From assembly GCA_900768265.1 (NCBI GenBank), contig CAAGCF010000036.1:62001-126000 (forward strand): DNA of 64,000 bases. Reading direction: 5' to 3'. The DNA is from an uncultured Collinsella sp. Its GTDB lineage: Bacteria; Actinomycetota; Coriobacteriia; Coriobacteriales; Coriobacteriaceae. The position numbers and the translations under genes were made by a program. Shown in pieces: positions 33,643 to 42,564 of the stretch. Under the pieces are notes generated by a model. That model ran no database searches. It saw nothing but the letters and a program-made list of their open reading frames with translations, and had not been told where the DNA came from. How positions within the stretch are numbered: the first letter of the stretch is position 1; each line of letters begins with the position of its first letter.

Positions 33643-34647
33643 ATGGACTGCGATGGCTACCCATGCGTTCCCATGCCGTTGATGTGTACCGCCTTTGTGC
33701 CGGGGCAGATTGACGCTGCGGTTGCAGGCATTTCCGACCCCGATTCGCGCGCCATTGCCACGGCAGAAGCGCTGTACTTTCGCGGACAGGCCACCCTCGC
33801 CGCCGAGACAGCACGCCCCCATCTTGACGCCACCGACCCCGCACTGCGCTATTCCGCATGCTTTATCTGCGGATATGCCAGTCTGTCGCTCAACCGTATC
33901 GCCGATGCCCGCCGTTGCCTTGCGGGCATCCTCGATACGCCAACTGACGAGGAATCACCCGCCGTCCACGCCACGCATATCCTGTTCGCCTCGGCCGCGA
34001 GCGTCCTGCTGCACTTGCCTTCCCCGTATTCCGCCGAAGAGTTTTATCCGCTTGCGGCGCATCTGCCCGAAGGCCTGCGCCTGTTCGCCAGCTACGTGAT
34101 GGCGCATGCCCTGTACCTGCGCGGCGAATATGGCCGCAGTCTGGGCATGGCGGAAAACGCCCTGATCATGAAACAGGGAAGTTATCCGATCTCGGAACTG
34201 TTCCTGCACCTGGCAGCTTCCATGGCATGCATGAGCCTCAAGGACATCGACGCCGCAAAAACGCACTTCGGAGCCGCTTGGGACATTGCGCGCCCCGACG
34301 GCCTTATCGAGCTCATCGGCGAGCACCACGGCCTTTTGCAGGGGCTTATCGAGGCATGCCTAAAAACGCAATACCCTGACGACTTCGCGCGCATCATCGA
34401 GATCACGTACCGCTTCAGCTACGGCTGGCGGCGCATCCACAACCCCGATTCGGGCGAGGATGTGGCCGACGATCTAACGACCACGGAGTTCACCATGGCC
34501 ATGCTCGCCTGCCGCGGGTGGACCAATGCCGAAATCGCTCGTCATATGGGTGTGTCGCCGGGCACCGTCAAAAACCGACTATCCGGCGTATACGCAAAGC
34601 TTGGCATCGGCACACGCGCCGAACTGGTCGCGCATATGTTGCGTTAG
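33643..34647 (+). CDS. LuxR-family regulator with helical-repeat sensor
   Basis: This protein of about 334 residues has an N-terminal helical repeat region (TPR-like: RAIATAEALYFRGQATLAAE, LRYSACFICGYASLSLNRI, LFASYVMAHALYLRGEYGRS). A C-terminal LuxR HTH follows (TNAEIARHMGVSPGTVKNRLSGVYAKLG). There is no receiver or AHL-binding domain. The ATG at 33643 is chosen because GGGAGA precedes it; a longer in-frame ATG at 33616 has no ribosome site. It is 156 bp upstream of a large anchored surface protein on the same strand, which it may regulate. Confidence 0.85.
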   Translation: MDCDGYPCVPMPLMCTAFVPGQIDAAVAGISDPDSRAIATAEALYFRGQATLAAETARPHLDATDPALRYSACFICGYASLSLNRIADARRCLAGILDTPTDEESPAVHATHILFASAASVLLHLPSPYSAEEFYPLAAHLPEGLRLFASYVMAHALYLRGEYGRSLGMAENALIMKQGSYPISELFLHLAASMACMSLKDIDAAKTHFGAAWDIARPDGLIELIGEHHGLLQGLIEACLKTQYPDDFARIIEITYRFSYGWRRIHNPDSGEDVADDLTTTEFTMAMLACRGWTNAEIARHMGVSPGTVKNRLSGVYAKLGIGTRAELVAHMLR

Positions 34648-34803
34648 CGACCGGGCTGCCAAGCGCATCGAACGCGCTCCGGGGCCTGGCGCTTTCGCGC
34701 GCTCAATTTGGACATTTTGGCCATCGAACGGCACTACCGCCACGGGGCACCTTCTCGCAAAATTGGATTATTTCCTCCGATGTTTGCGGGATGGGAGCCA
34801 AAG

Positions 34804-37800
34804 ATGCTTGATCGCCGTTCGTTACTTGTTGCCGGAGCGTCCTCGCTGGCGAGCATTATGTTGCCGCGCGTGCCGGGAAGCGCAAACGCCTTCATATTGC
34901 CGTTCGCGCCCACCGCAGCCTATGCCGACGAAAAAGATCCCTTCAGGGTGCTCGTTCTCTCGCGCACCATGTTTGGTGTGGTCGTGGTCGACGTCGCCAA
35001 TAAGAATACGCCCATCGCAGGTGCCCAGGTCACGCTCGCATCGCGCTATGCCGCAGACAAGCAGCTCACCGCCACGACCGATGACGAGGGCACGGCTATC
35101 TTTGAGGTCGCGCCGCTTTCGGAAGGCTACGTGGACGAGGCAACGCTCCTTGACGCGTACGACTTTAACGGCGGCATCTCCATTAGCATGGCGGGCTACC
35201 GTGATGTCGAGATTCCCCTCGCGCGTATCCAGGGCGGCACCGCCATAGCCGCGCCCACACGTCCGCTCTCCGACGGCGAGCCGTACTTCCGCCAGCTCAC
35301 GTTCGACGAATGGGACATCCAGTACGCCGACGCCACGTTTATGGCAATGCCAGCGGACGAAGCAGCAGACGACCAACCCGACACGCACGCCTTTACCGTT
35401 CAGGCACATCTGCCACAGGGCGGGCAGGCAACATTGCATATGAATAAAGTGATGCCCGCTGCGGGCAGCTCAACCGAAACCGTCACGCAGATTGGCCAAG
35501 TCAAGGCCAGCGCATCGGGCGCGGATAATCTGGCGACGTTCACGCTCGAAGACAAGTTCCTCGATGCAGCGTCGAGCCTTCTGGAAGAAGGATGCAAGTT
35601 GCGCTTTGTCCTCGACTACCAGGGCAAGACCTATACACTCTCCTCCCCCATGGCCGTTGTCACTGCGCCGGCCGCAAAGGCGGAATCGGGCTCGACCACT
35701 ATCGTCCCCACTACCATGGACCAAGAGATCACTCCGTTTGATTTCCCCGCGGCGTTTCCCGGCATCGGTGGTAATAAGTTCACGTGTTGGATGCCCACAT
35801 TTCCGATCCTTTTCGATTTCTCGTTTGCTGGATACGTGCTGTTTGGCGGAGGATACAAACCAGCCAGCTATATGAACGATTCGGGCAATCCGGATCCGGA
35901 GTACTGGAAGAAATCGCCGCGCGAGTCGGGCGCCAAGCAGGCAAACCGCTACCTCGACGAAATGGAGGGGAAGTGGAATCAGTACAAAAGTATGAGTGCC
36001 GGTTCGGGCACCGATCCAAGAAACACCAAGCTCCTTCGCCACCATTGCACGCCGCTGTTCACGATGGATATCGCCACACAGCTGTACGGCTCGCTCGCCT
36101 ACGATTGGGTGGGCAAAACCTGGGGTGACAACAACGACCCCGCATACGGCAATATTAAGGCCCTCTTCCAGGTAAGAACCGACCTCAATTGGACCGAGCA
36201 GTTTACCCTAGGACCGGTGCCGTTTTTCCTAAACGTCAACCCCTGGGTGCTGGCAAAACTGGCGCTCGCCGTGGGTGCCCACACGCACGGCAGCGGCGCG
36301 GCGTTTTTCAAGAACATTTCGCTCGACTATTCCAACACGTCGGGCTCGTTCACCATCCAGATCGGACTTGCCGTCACCTTTGGAGCCGGCGTTGCAGGCG
36401 TCGCTTCGTCCGCTGTGCGTGGCGCCGCATCCCTCACACTGTTCATTGGGTACGAGAAGGCAGATGGACACCAGCTTCCGCGACTGCGTGTAGGTGCAGA
36501 CGTCGATGTCGATGTGATACTCCAGTTCGTAATGTTCAAGTGGACCACCAAGGCTTGGTCGGGGTCGTGGCCCACACTCATCGATTCGTGGAATATGTCG
36601 GTGAACAATGGCGACCAGTATGTGCTCCAGCGCTCTGAGCTCGCGCTGGGTGGAGATGTGCCCTACACGCTGGATGCCTGCTTCGGCACGCCTGGCAACA
36701 TCGAGGCGGGCGGCGTGCCGCAATTTATCGCATCGGCCACCATCGTCACCAACGCCGAGCTGCTCGCACGCGCCGAGGTTGCAGCCGCCGCGATAAACGT
36801 CGCGCCTACCGTACGCGATTGGAACCGGGCGGTCACGCGCATTGAGCTCGAGGCGGATGCAGAAAGCGACGACACGGGACAGATCGAGCATTTCGTCCAT
36901 GCACTGATAGAGAACGACGAAAACGCCGCGCCGATGTATGCGTACACCCATATCGGGCAGGCGAAGGACGCCGCTGCGGACCCCAACGCCAATTCTGCCG
37001 GCGTGTCGGAAGACGAGCGTGGCGGTATCAAGCCCTCGAACGACAACGTGCTGTTTACTGGCGTGCTCAGCGAAGCTCACATGAAGCTGGCAATGATTGC
37101 CGGCGTAGAATGCCTGTTCCGTATCGCCTCGGTGCGCTACGGCGACAATGGCCGCTCGCGCCTGGTGGTGCACACAAAGGCAAACGGCACGTGGTCCGCT
37201 CCCGCGCCCGTGGACTTTCCCCTTGGGTTTGGCGAGGGCGACGTGGAGCGCGACGGCATATACGATTACGACTTCGACGTGGTGGAATATGCGGACGGAA
37301 GAGGAAACCGGGACGCCTACGTGTTGCTGGTCTCGGGCGAGCGACGCGACGGCGATAGTACCCTTTTCGATACGGCAAGCACATCCGGCATACTGTCCGT
37401 CGTGCGCCTGCGCATAAGCAACGACGGAGTTCGCGTGGTGTCGCATACGTCATGGCGCAGCATCTCGCGCGGCCGCTTGCAAGAGGATGGCTACCATTGT
37501 CTGCAGTGCCCGCGTATCACGGTGGGCAAGACGCTGGTCGACGGGCGCCTGTCGGGTGCCTACCTCCACCGCCGCGGAACCACCGCAGAAAAGGCGCTCG
37601 GCAGCGAGGCTGAGGTTGCGCTGGAGTGCTTCACCCTGTGGTCGGATGATTTGGGCGACAGCCTGACGTTCCGCCAAGTTCTCCGCTTTCCGCAGGCACC
37701 GTCGAGTATCGAGCTGGGCGAGCCCGAGAATATCAACGGTAAAATGGTGGTGCCCGTTGCGTACGAGACCGCAGACGGTTGCGGCTGCGCATCGTACGCC

Positions 37801-39171
37801 GTGATTGGCCAGTCCATTGCGGGCTGGGGCGTTATGCCGCCGGACGCCACGGTACCCCATGCGGTGCCGTGGCCACAACATTCGGGCTTTTTGGCAACCG
37901 TCAACGAGCAACTGCAGCATATTACTTGGACGCGAGGCGCATCGGCATTTGCAACGCAGCCTGTGGGTGCCGCAGGCTGTGGCCCGGCATCGTTTAGCGT
38001 AAGCAACAACGGCAGATGCGTGCTCTATGTAGAGAACACCGATGGCAAGGTGGGACAAACCTACGACGAAGAAGGCAACCCGGTAGCAGTGATGGGCAAG
38101 CACTTCCGCATCTTCGCCAGCACCTTGGCAGGCGATCTGTTCACGGAACCGTTCGTGATGTGCGAGCTGGACCATCCCGTCGATCAGATAACGACATTTT
38201 TGACGTCGGGAGGCATGCTCTCCGCGCTCGCCACGCACATTGTAAGCGCGGAGAAGAGCGAGGCAAAGCTGCACGGCATCGAAGTGCCCTTGGTGGCGTG
38301 TGCCACTCCGACGGGCGCGGTCGCCACCTCGGGCGCGGTGGTGCCCGGAGCAGCAGGCGAATCCTTCATGGTCACGGTGCGAAACGACGGCAACACTTTG
38401 CTGACCGCCGGCACGATCGATCTGTACCGAGAGGGCTCCAGCCAGCCGTTCTCCAGCGCATCCATCGGATTCGGAGCGAACGCGCGCATGGCTTCGATCT
38501 ACGATCCAGAGCTTGCCGAGGATGCTTCGGCCAACGATATGGCACGCGTGAAATACGAGATCGAGACGCTGGGCACGCGTTTTGCAACGCACCCGCTGGT
38601 AGCCGACAACGGTAACGCCGTGCTGGCACCGGGTTGCACGGCACAGTTCCGCATGAGCTTCGCCATCCCCGAGAGTTGGAGCGACGAAGTGGGCAAACGC
38701 GTAACGCTCTACGCAAAGGCGCGCGACCTGGTGGCGCTCGACCCCGTGACGCTCGAGGAAATCCGACCCGGCGCAAACTCGGCACTGGGTGCCGTGCTGC
38801 ACGAACTTCATGTGCCCGACGCGGCATGCGAACGCTCAGAAGTGCAGGTCGGCGTATGCGACAGCGCGGATACGACAGGACTTCACGACGCCCCGATGAC
38901 GGCGGACGGCGATGGTGGCTCGAGTGGAGGTGGCTCCGACGGAAGCAGCTCCGGTGGCGGCAGTGGCTCTGGCAGCGGCAAGGATCACGGCAATAACAAG
39001 CGCTCCGGAAAAGCGGGCGCGCTCGCCGGCACGGGCGACAGCAACGTCCCCCTAACCGCAGCCGCAGCAGCACTCGCCGCAGCTGGTGCCGGCCTCGTCG
39101 CCTACAGCGCCCGCCGCACGGCGCTCGAAACTGGCACCCCCAATGAGGTCAATTCGGATGAGCCTCGCTAG
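34804..39171 (+). CDS. Large cell-wall-anchored surface protein (LAGTG sorting signal)
   Basis: This 1455-residue protein has a twin-arginine-like signal (DRRSLLVAGASSLA, cleavage near AAYAD), then a CnaB/carboxypeptidase-regulatory-like beta-sandwich (about residues 55-130: VVDVANKNTPIAGAQVTL). A long unassigned region with many Trp and Gly follows. A Ser/Gly linker near 1378-1405 precedes LAGTGD, a hydrophobic helix and ARR at the C-terminus. LAxTG is the motif of class E sortases in high-GC Gram-positives. It is probably exported folded by Tat and covalently anchored. The ATG at 34804 follows GGGAGCC; an upstream in-frame ATG at 34708 would bury the signal. The function is not known. Confidence 0.85.
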   Translation: MLDRRSLLVAGASSLASIMLPRVPGSANAFILPFAPTAAYADEKDPFRVLVLSRTMFGVVVVDVANKNTPIAGAQVTLASRYAADKQLTATTDDEGTAIFEVAPLSEGYVDEATLLDAYDFNGGISISMAGYRDVEIPLARIQGGTAIAAPTRPLSDGEPYFRQLTFDEWDIQYADATFMAMPADEAADDQPDTHAFTVQAHLPQGGQATLHMNKVMPAAGSSTETVTQIGQVKASASGADNLATFTLEDKFLDAASSLLEEGCKLRFVLDYQGKTYTLSSPMAVVTAPAAKAESGSTTIVPTTMDQEITPFDFPAAFPGIGGNKFTCWMPTFPILFDFSFAGYVLFGGGYKPASYMNDSGNPDPEYWKKSPRESGAKQANRYLDEMEGKWNQYKSMSAGSGTDPRNTKLLRHHCTPLFTMDIATQLYGSLAYDWVGKTWGDNNDPAYGNIKALFQVRTDLNWTEQFTLGPVPFFLNVNPWVLAKLALAVGAHTHGSGAAFFKNISLDYSNTSGSFTIQIGLAVTFGAGVAGVASSAVRGAASLTLFIGYEKADGHQLPRLRVGADVDVDVILQFVMFKWTTKAWSGSWPTLIDSWNMSVNNGDQYVLQRSELALGGDVPYTLDACFGTPGNIEAGGVPQFIASATIVTNAELLARAEVAAAAINVAPTVRDWNRAVTRIELEADAESDDTGQIEHFVHALIENDENAAPMYAYTHIGQAKDAAADPNANSAGVSEDERGGIKPSNDNVLFTGVLSEAHMKLAMIAGVECLFRIASVRYGDNGRSRLVVHTKANGTWSAPAPVDFPLGFGEGDVERDGIYDYDFDVVEYADGRGNRDAYVLLVSGERRDGDSTLFDTASTSGILSVVRLRISNDGVRVVSHTSWRSISRGRLQEDGYHCLQCPRITVGKTLVDGRLSGAYLHRRGTTAEKALGSEAEVALECFTLWSDDLGDSLTFRQVLRFPQAPSSIELGEPENINGKMVVPVAYETADGCGCASYAVIGQSIAGWGVMPPDATVPHAVPWPQHSGFLATVNEQLQHITWTRGASAFATQPVGAAGCGPASFSVSNNGRCVLYVENTDGKVGQTYDEEGNPVAVMGKHFRIFASTLAGDLFTEPFVMCELDHPVDQITTFLTSGGMLSALATHIVSAEKSEAKLHGIEVPLVACATPTGAVATSGAVVPGAAGESFMVTVRNDGNTLLTAGTIDLYREGSSQPFSSASIGFGANARMASIYDPELAEDASANDMARVKYEIETLGTRFATHPLVADNGNAVLAPGCTAQFRMSFAIPESWSDEVGKRVTLYAKARDLVALDPVTLEEIRPGANSALGAVLHELHVPDAACERSEVQVGVCDSADTTGLHDAPMTADGDGGSSGGGSDGSSSGGGSGSGSGKDHGNNKRSGKAGALAGTGDSNVPLTAAAAALAAAGAGLVAYSARRTALETGTPNEVNSDEPR

Positions 39172-39220
39172 CTCCTAGTTACTTTTGTGAGAGACGCCGA
39201 CTCGGCTCATCGAACATCAA

Positions 39221-39256
39221 AATGGGCTGGTTCTGAATACCCAGAGCCAGCCCATT
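39221..39256. terminator. Hairpin between surface protein and DUF6773 gene
   Basis: AATGGGCTGG (39221-39230) and CCAGCCCATT (39247-39256) enclose 16 bases. On the minus strand it is followed by TTTTG, so it fits a terminator for the DUF6773 gene, and it may also stop the surface protein transcript. Confidence 0.65.
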
Positions 39257-39261
39257 GCGCA

Positions 39262-39846
39262 TTAAATGTCGTCTGAGGAGTCGAGTTCTGCCTCGAGCTT
39301 GGCACGGCGTCTTTTCGCCGTGAAAAACGTTGCGCACAGGACCGCAAACGTGGCCGCGAAAATCGTCGCACCGCAGAACACGCCCGTGGCCAGGTTCGCC
39401 AACCAAAAGACGCTTTCGAGCGGTACGATCTGCGCCTCAGCGATACAGCGCATTGCGGCAATAACAAGCGCGAACGCGGCGCCGCTAAGACCGCTGACAA
39501 GCAGGAAATATCCAACAGGAAGATGCTCGGTTTGCCCAAAACGATTGGTATCGACATAGCCCTTCCGCGTTTGCAGTCCTGCGCAAATCAACATCACGAG
39601 AACGAGCCACAAATACATGGCTGCCTCGAACGGCGTTGCAAAGCCATGCGGCATTTCACTGGCGTCGCTGTGAACCCACGCAACCTGTCGAGCTATAAAC
39701 TGGTAGAAAAAGATCATCAACATGCCAAACGAAAGCAGCACGAAACCAATCTTGTAGATCTTCGCGCTCTCAGCCTCCAGGCGTTCATCCTTTGGACCGG
39801 CATATTCACGCCACTTTTGCACGATTTTCAGATCTTCATATTTCAT
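39262..39846 (-). CDS. DUF6773-type membrane protein
   Basis: This 194-residue protein has four hydrophobic helices (FVLLSFGMLMIFFYQFI, MYLWLVLVMLICAGL, GYFLLVSGLSGAAFALVIAA and GVFCGATIFAATFAVLCATFF) and a basic C-terminal tail (KRRRAKLEAELDSS). I assign DUF6773 from memory of the pattern; its function is unknown. It follows a small XRE regulator after nine bases, the usual arrangement for this family, so it is probably controlled by it. Confidence 0.7.
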   Translation of the reverse strand: MKYEDLKIVQKWREYAGPKDERLEAESAKIYKIGFVLLSFGMLMIFFYQFIARQVAWVHSDASEMPHGFATPFEAAMYLWLVLVMLICAGLQTRKGYVDTNRFGQTEHLPVGYFLLVSGLSGAAFALVIAAMRCIAEAQIVPLESVFWLANLATGVFCGATIFAATFAVLCATFFTAKRRRAKLEAELDSSDDI

Positions 39847-39855
39847 AGTGAACTC

Positions 39856-40086
39856 CTAAAGAGTATTAGGGTCGGCGTCGGTTTCGTCTTCCCAAAACAA
39901 GTCGTTCAGCGTAACGCGCAGCGCCTTACAGATTGCCACGCACAAATTGAGCGTGGGGTTGTAGCCACCCGCCTCGATAAGGCCGATAGTCTGGCGCGTA
40001 ACGCCCACGGCCTGGGCTAAGTCAGCTTGCGAAAGGCCAGCCGCCGCGCGCGCCGCCTTCATGCGTAGGTTCTTTTTGCCCGGCAT
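39856..40086 (-). CDS. Small XRE-family HTH regulator
   Basis: This 76-residue protein is a lone HTH (LSQADLAQAVGVTRQTIGLIEAGGYNPTLNLCVAICKAL) with a short acidic tail (FWEDETDADPNTL). AAAGGAA supports ATG 40086. It resembles the small HTH_3 regulators (YozG/PF13443-like) that sit upstream of membrane proteins, and it forms a two-gene module with DUF6773. Confidence 0.9.
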   Translation of the reverse strand: MPGKKNLRMKAARAAAGLSQADLAQAVGVTRQTIGLIEAGGYNPTLNLCVAICKALRVTLNDLFWEDETDADPNTL

Positions 40087-40521
40087 AAAGTTCCTTTCGT
40101 CGTATTGGACAAATATGCGTTGCATCATGCCAGAAATATATTGCATCGACTAATTGATGTCAACTATATCTGTCATCGGTATACGGATATAGCAGTTTCG
40201 ATTCGTCATTCCATCTTACTCGGGCGGAACCGACTCGGTTTTGTCCGAGTAAGATGGGGCATCCGCGAACTCATCGAATTTCTGAATCGTGTCACCCATA
40301 ATCGTTCGATTTTGTTTAGTAAAATTAGGTCCCTATTAAATAAAATTCGTTTGTATCCAAATTTGTTTAACAATGCCGCGCTAACACTAAACACTATACC
40401 CGTTAATTCGAACGATTGTTCGATGGATTTCGTGTTGGTTGGAATCGCCTATGGGCTGGGCTATGCTAATTTGACTATCTATATGACTAAAACGCAGCAA
40501 AGGAGTATCGAGAGAGCGAGC
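40087..40521. other. 435-bp gene-free region upstream of the topoisomerase genes
   Basis: This divergent intergenic region is distinctly A+T-rich (for example AAAATTCGTTTG near 40343) compared with its surroundings. It holds a 13-bp inverted repeat CCATCTTACTCGG (40211-40223) / CCGAGTAAGATGG (40245-40257) with ACCGA/TCGGT inside. No convincing ORF with a ribosome site is present before ATG 40522. TATGCTAAT near 40462 is a candidate -10. The dyad could be an operator or attenuator. Confidence 0.6.
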
Positions 40522-42519
40522 ATGGCAAAAAACACCGCAAACTATGGTAACGACAGTATTCGTCAGCTCAAGGACGAGGAGCGCGTACGCCTGCGCCCCG
40601 CCGTCATCTTTGGCTCGGACGGACTCGACGGTTGCGCGCATGCCGCCTTCGAGATCCTGTCCAACGCCGTTGACGAGGCACGCCAGGGCTACGGCAAGCT
40701 CATCACCCTTACCGCCTTTCGCGATGGCTCTATCCAGGTAGAGGATAACGGCCGTGGCTGCCCGCTCGACTGGAACCCTTCCGAAAAGCGCTTTAACTGG
40801 GAACTCGTCTTTTGCGAGCTCTACGCCGGCGGCAAATACAATAACAACCAGGGCGGCGACTACGACTTCTCGCTCGGCACCAACGGCCTGGGCTCCTGCG
40901 CGACCCAGTACGCTTCCGAATACATGGACGTCACGGTTTGGCGCGACGGCAACAAGTACTCCCTGCACTTTAAGAAGGGCAAGGTCGTCGGTGCCAAAAA
41001 GAAGGCACTCGAGATTGAGCCCAGCGACGAGAACCACACCGGCACCACCATCAAGTGGCGCCCCGATCTTGAGGTCTTTACCTCCATCAGCATTCCCCAC
41101 GATTGGTATCGCGAGACCATGCGCCGCCAGGCCGTGGTCAATGCCAACGTGACCTTCCGTCTGCGTATCGAGGGCGACGATGGCGAGTTTTCCGAAGAGG
41201 ACTTCTGCTACCCCAAGGGCATCGAGGACTATGTGCTCGAGAAGGTCGGTGCCGACTACCTCACCGAACCCTTCTTTATCGAGGCCGACCGCCGCGGTCG
41301 CGACCGCGAGGACCTGCCCGACTACAACGTAAAGATCACCGCATGCATGTGCTTCTCGCGCACCTTCATGATGCAGGAGTATTACCACAACTCATCGTGG
41401 CTCGAGAACGGTGGCTCGCCCGAGAAGGCGGCTCGTAGCGCTCTGACCAGCGCCATCGATGCCTACATCAAGCAACAGGGCAAGTACAACAAAAACGAGA
41501 GTGGCATCAAATGGCAGGACGTCCAGGACTGCCTGGTTCTGGTGACCAACTGCTTCTCCACCCAGACGTCCTACGAAAATCAGACCAAGAAGGCCATCAA
41601 CAACCGCTTTATCCAGCAGGCCATGACTGCCTTCTTTAAGGAGCGCCTCTCGACCTACTTGATCGAGAACAAGGACGCCGCCAATAAGATCATGGAGCAG
41701 GTGCTCATCAACAAGCGCTCGCGCGAGAATGCCGAAAAGACGCGCCAGAGCATCAAGACCAACCTGCAGCAAAAGACCGACATGGCCAACCGCGTGCAAA
41801 AGTTCATCGATTGCCGCTCCAAGGACAAGAGCCGCCGCGAGATCTACATCGTAGAGGGCGACTCGGCAGCAGGCGCCATTCGCACGTCGCGCGATGCCGA
41901 GTTCCAGGGTGTCATGCCCGTCCGCGGCAAGATCCTCAACTGCCTAAAGGAAGATTACCCGCGCATCTTTAAGTCCGACATCATCATGGACCTCATGCGC
42001 GTGCTGGGCTGCGGCGTAGAGATCAAGGACAAGCGCATCAAGAACCTCGGTGCCTTTGACCTGGACAACCTCAACTGGAACAAAGTCATCATCTGTACGG
42101 ACGCCGACGTCGACGGTTATCACATCCGCACGCTCGTGCTCACCATGCTCTATCGCCTAGTGCCCACGCTTATCGACGAGGGCTACGTGTATATCGCCGA
42201 GTCACCGCTCTACGAGATCAACTGCAAAGAGAAGACCTACTTTGCCTACACCGAGCTCGAGAAGAACGGCATCCTCAAGGAGATCGGCGACCAGAAGTGC
42301 TCCATCAACCGTTCCAAGGGTCTTGGTGAGAACGACCCGGACATGATGTGGCTCACCACTATGAACCCCGAGACGCGTCGCCTGATCAAGGTGGAGCCCG
42401 AGGACGTCACCAAGATGGAAACCATGTTCAACCTGCTGCTGGGCAACGACGAGGCGGGCCGCAAGCGCCATATCTCCGAGCACGGCAAGGAATACCTGGA
42501 CCAGCTGGACCTGCAGTAG
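40522..42519 (+). CDS. Type II topoisomerase subunit B (ParE/GyrB family, divergent)
   Basis: This 665-residue subunit has the GHKL ATPase (EILSNAVDEAR, VEDNGRGCPLDW, GTNGLGS), the transducer region and TOPRIM (IYIVEGDSAAGAIRTSRD, CTDADVDGYHIRTL). The usual RPGMYIG stretch is replaced by LRPAVIFGSDGLDGC, so it belongs to a divergent group rather than canonical GyrB. With the adjacent A subunit it should form topoisomerase IV or a second gyrase. The ATG at 40522 follows a GAGCGAG-type site; upstream frames extend to 40105 but are implausible. Confidence 0.87.
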   Translation: MAKNTANYGNDSIRQLKDEERVRLRPAVIFGSDGLDGCAHAAFEILSNAVDEARQGYGKLITLTAFRDGSIQVEDNGRGCPLDWNPSEKRFNWELVFCELYAGGKYNNNQGGDYDFSLGTNGLGSCATQYASEYMDVTVWRDGNKYSLHFKKGKVVGAKKKALEIEPSDENHTGTTIKWRPDLEVFTSISIPHDWYRETMRRQAVVNANVTFRLRIEGDDGEFSEEDFCYPKGIEDYVLEKVGADYLTEPFFIEADRRGRDREDLPDYNVKITACMCFSRTFMMQEYYHNSSWLENGGSPEKAARSALTSAIDAYIKQQGKYNKNESGIKWQDVQDCLVLVTNCFSTQTSYENQTKKAINNRFIQQAMTAFFKERLSTYLIENKDAANKIMEQVLINKRSRENAEKTRQSIKTNLQQKTDMANRVQKFIDCRSKDKSRREIYIVEGDSAAGAIRTSRDAEFQGVMPVRGKILNCLKEDYPRIFKSDIIMDLMRVLGCGVEIKDKRIKNLGAFDLDNLNWNKVIICTDADVDGYHIRTLVLTMLYRLVPTLIDEGYVYIAESPLYEINCKEKTYFAYTELEKNGILKEIGDQKCSINRSKGLGENDPDMMWLTTMNPETRRLIKVEPEDVTKMETMFNLLLGNDEAGRKRHISEHGKEYLDQLDLQ

Positions 42520-42564
42520 CAGCAATTCGATAACGACGGCCCATAAGAAGTTCAAGAGGAAATC

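Noticed and set aside
37450..38811. 453-residue minus-strand reading frame
   Set aside because: It is antisense to the surface protein, which has a start, signal and sorting motif.
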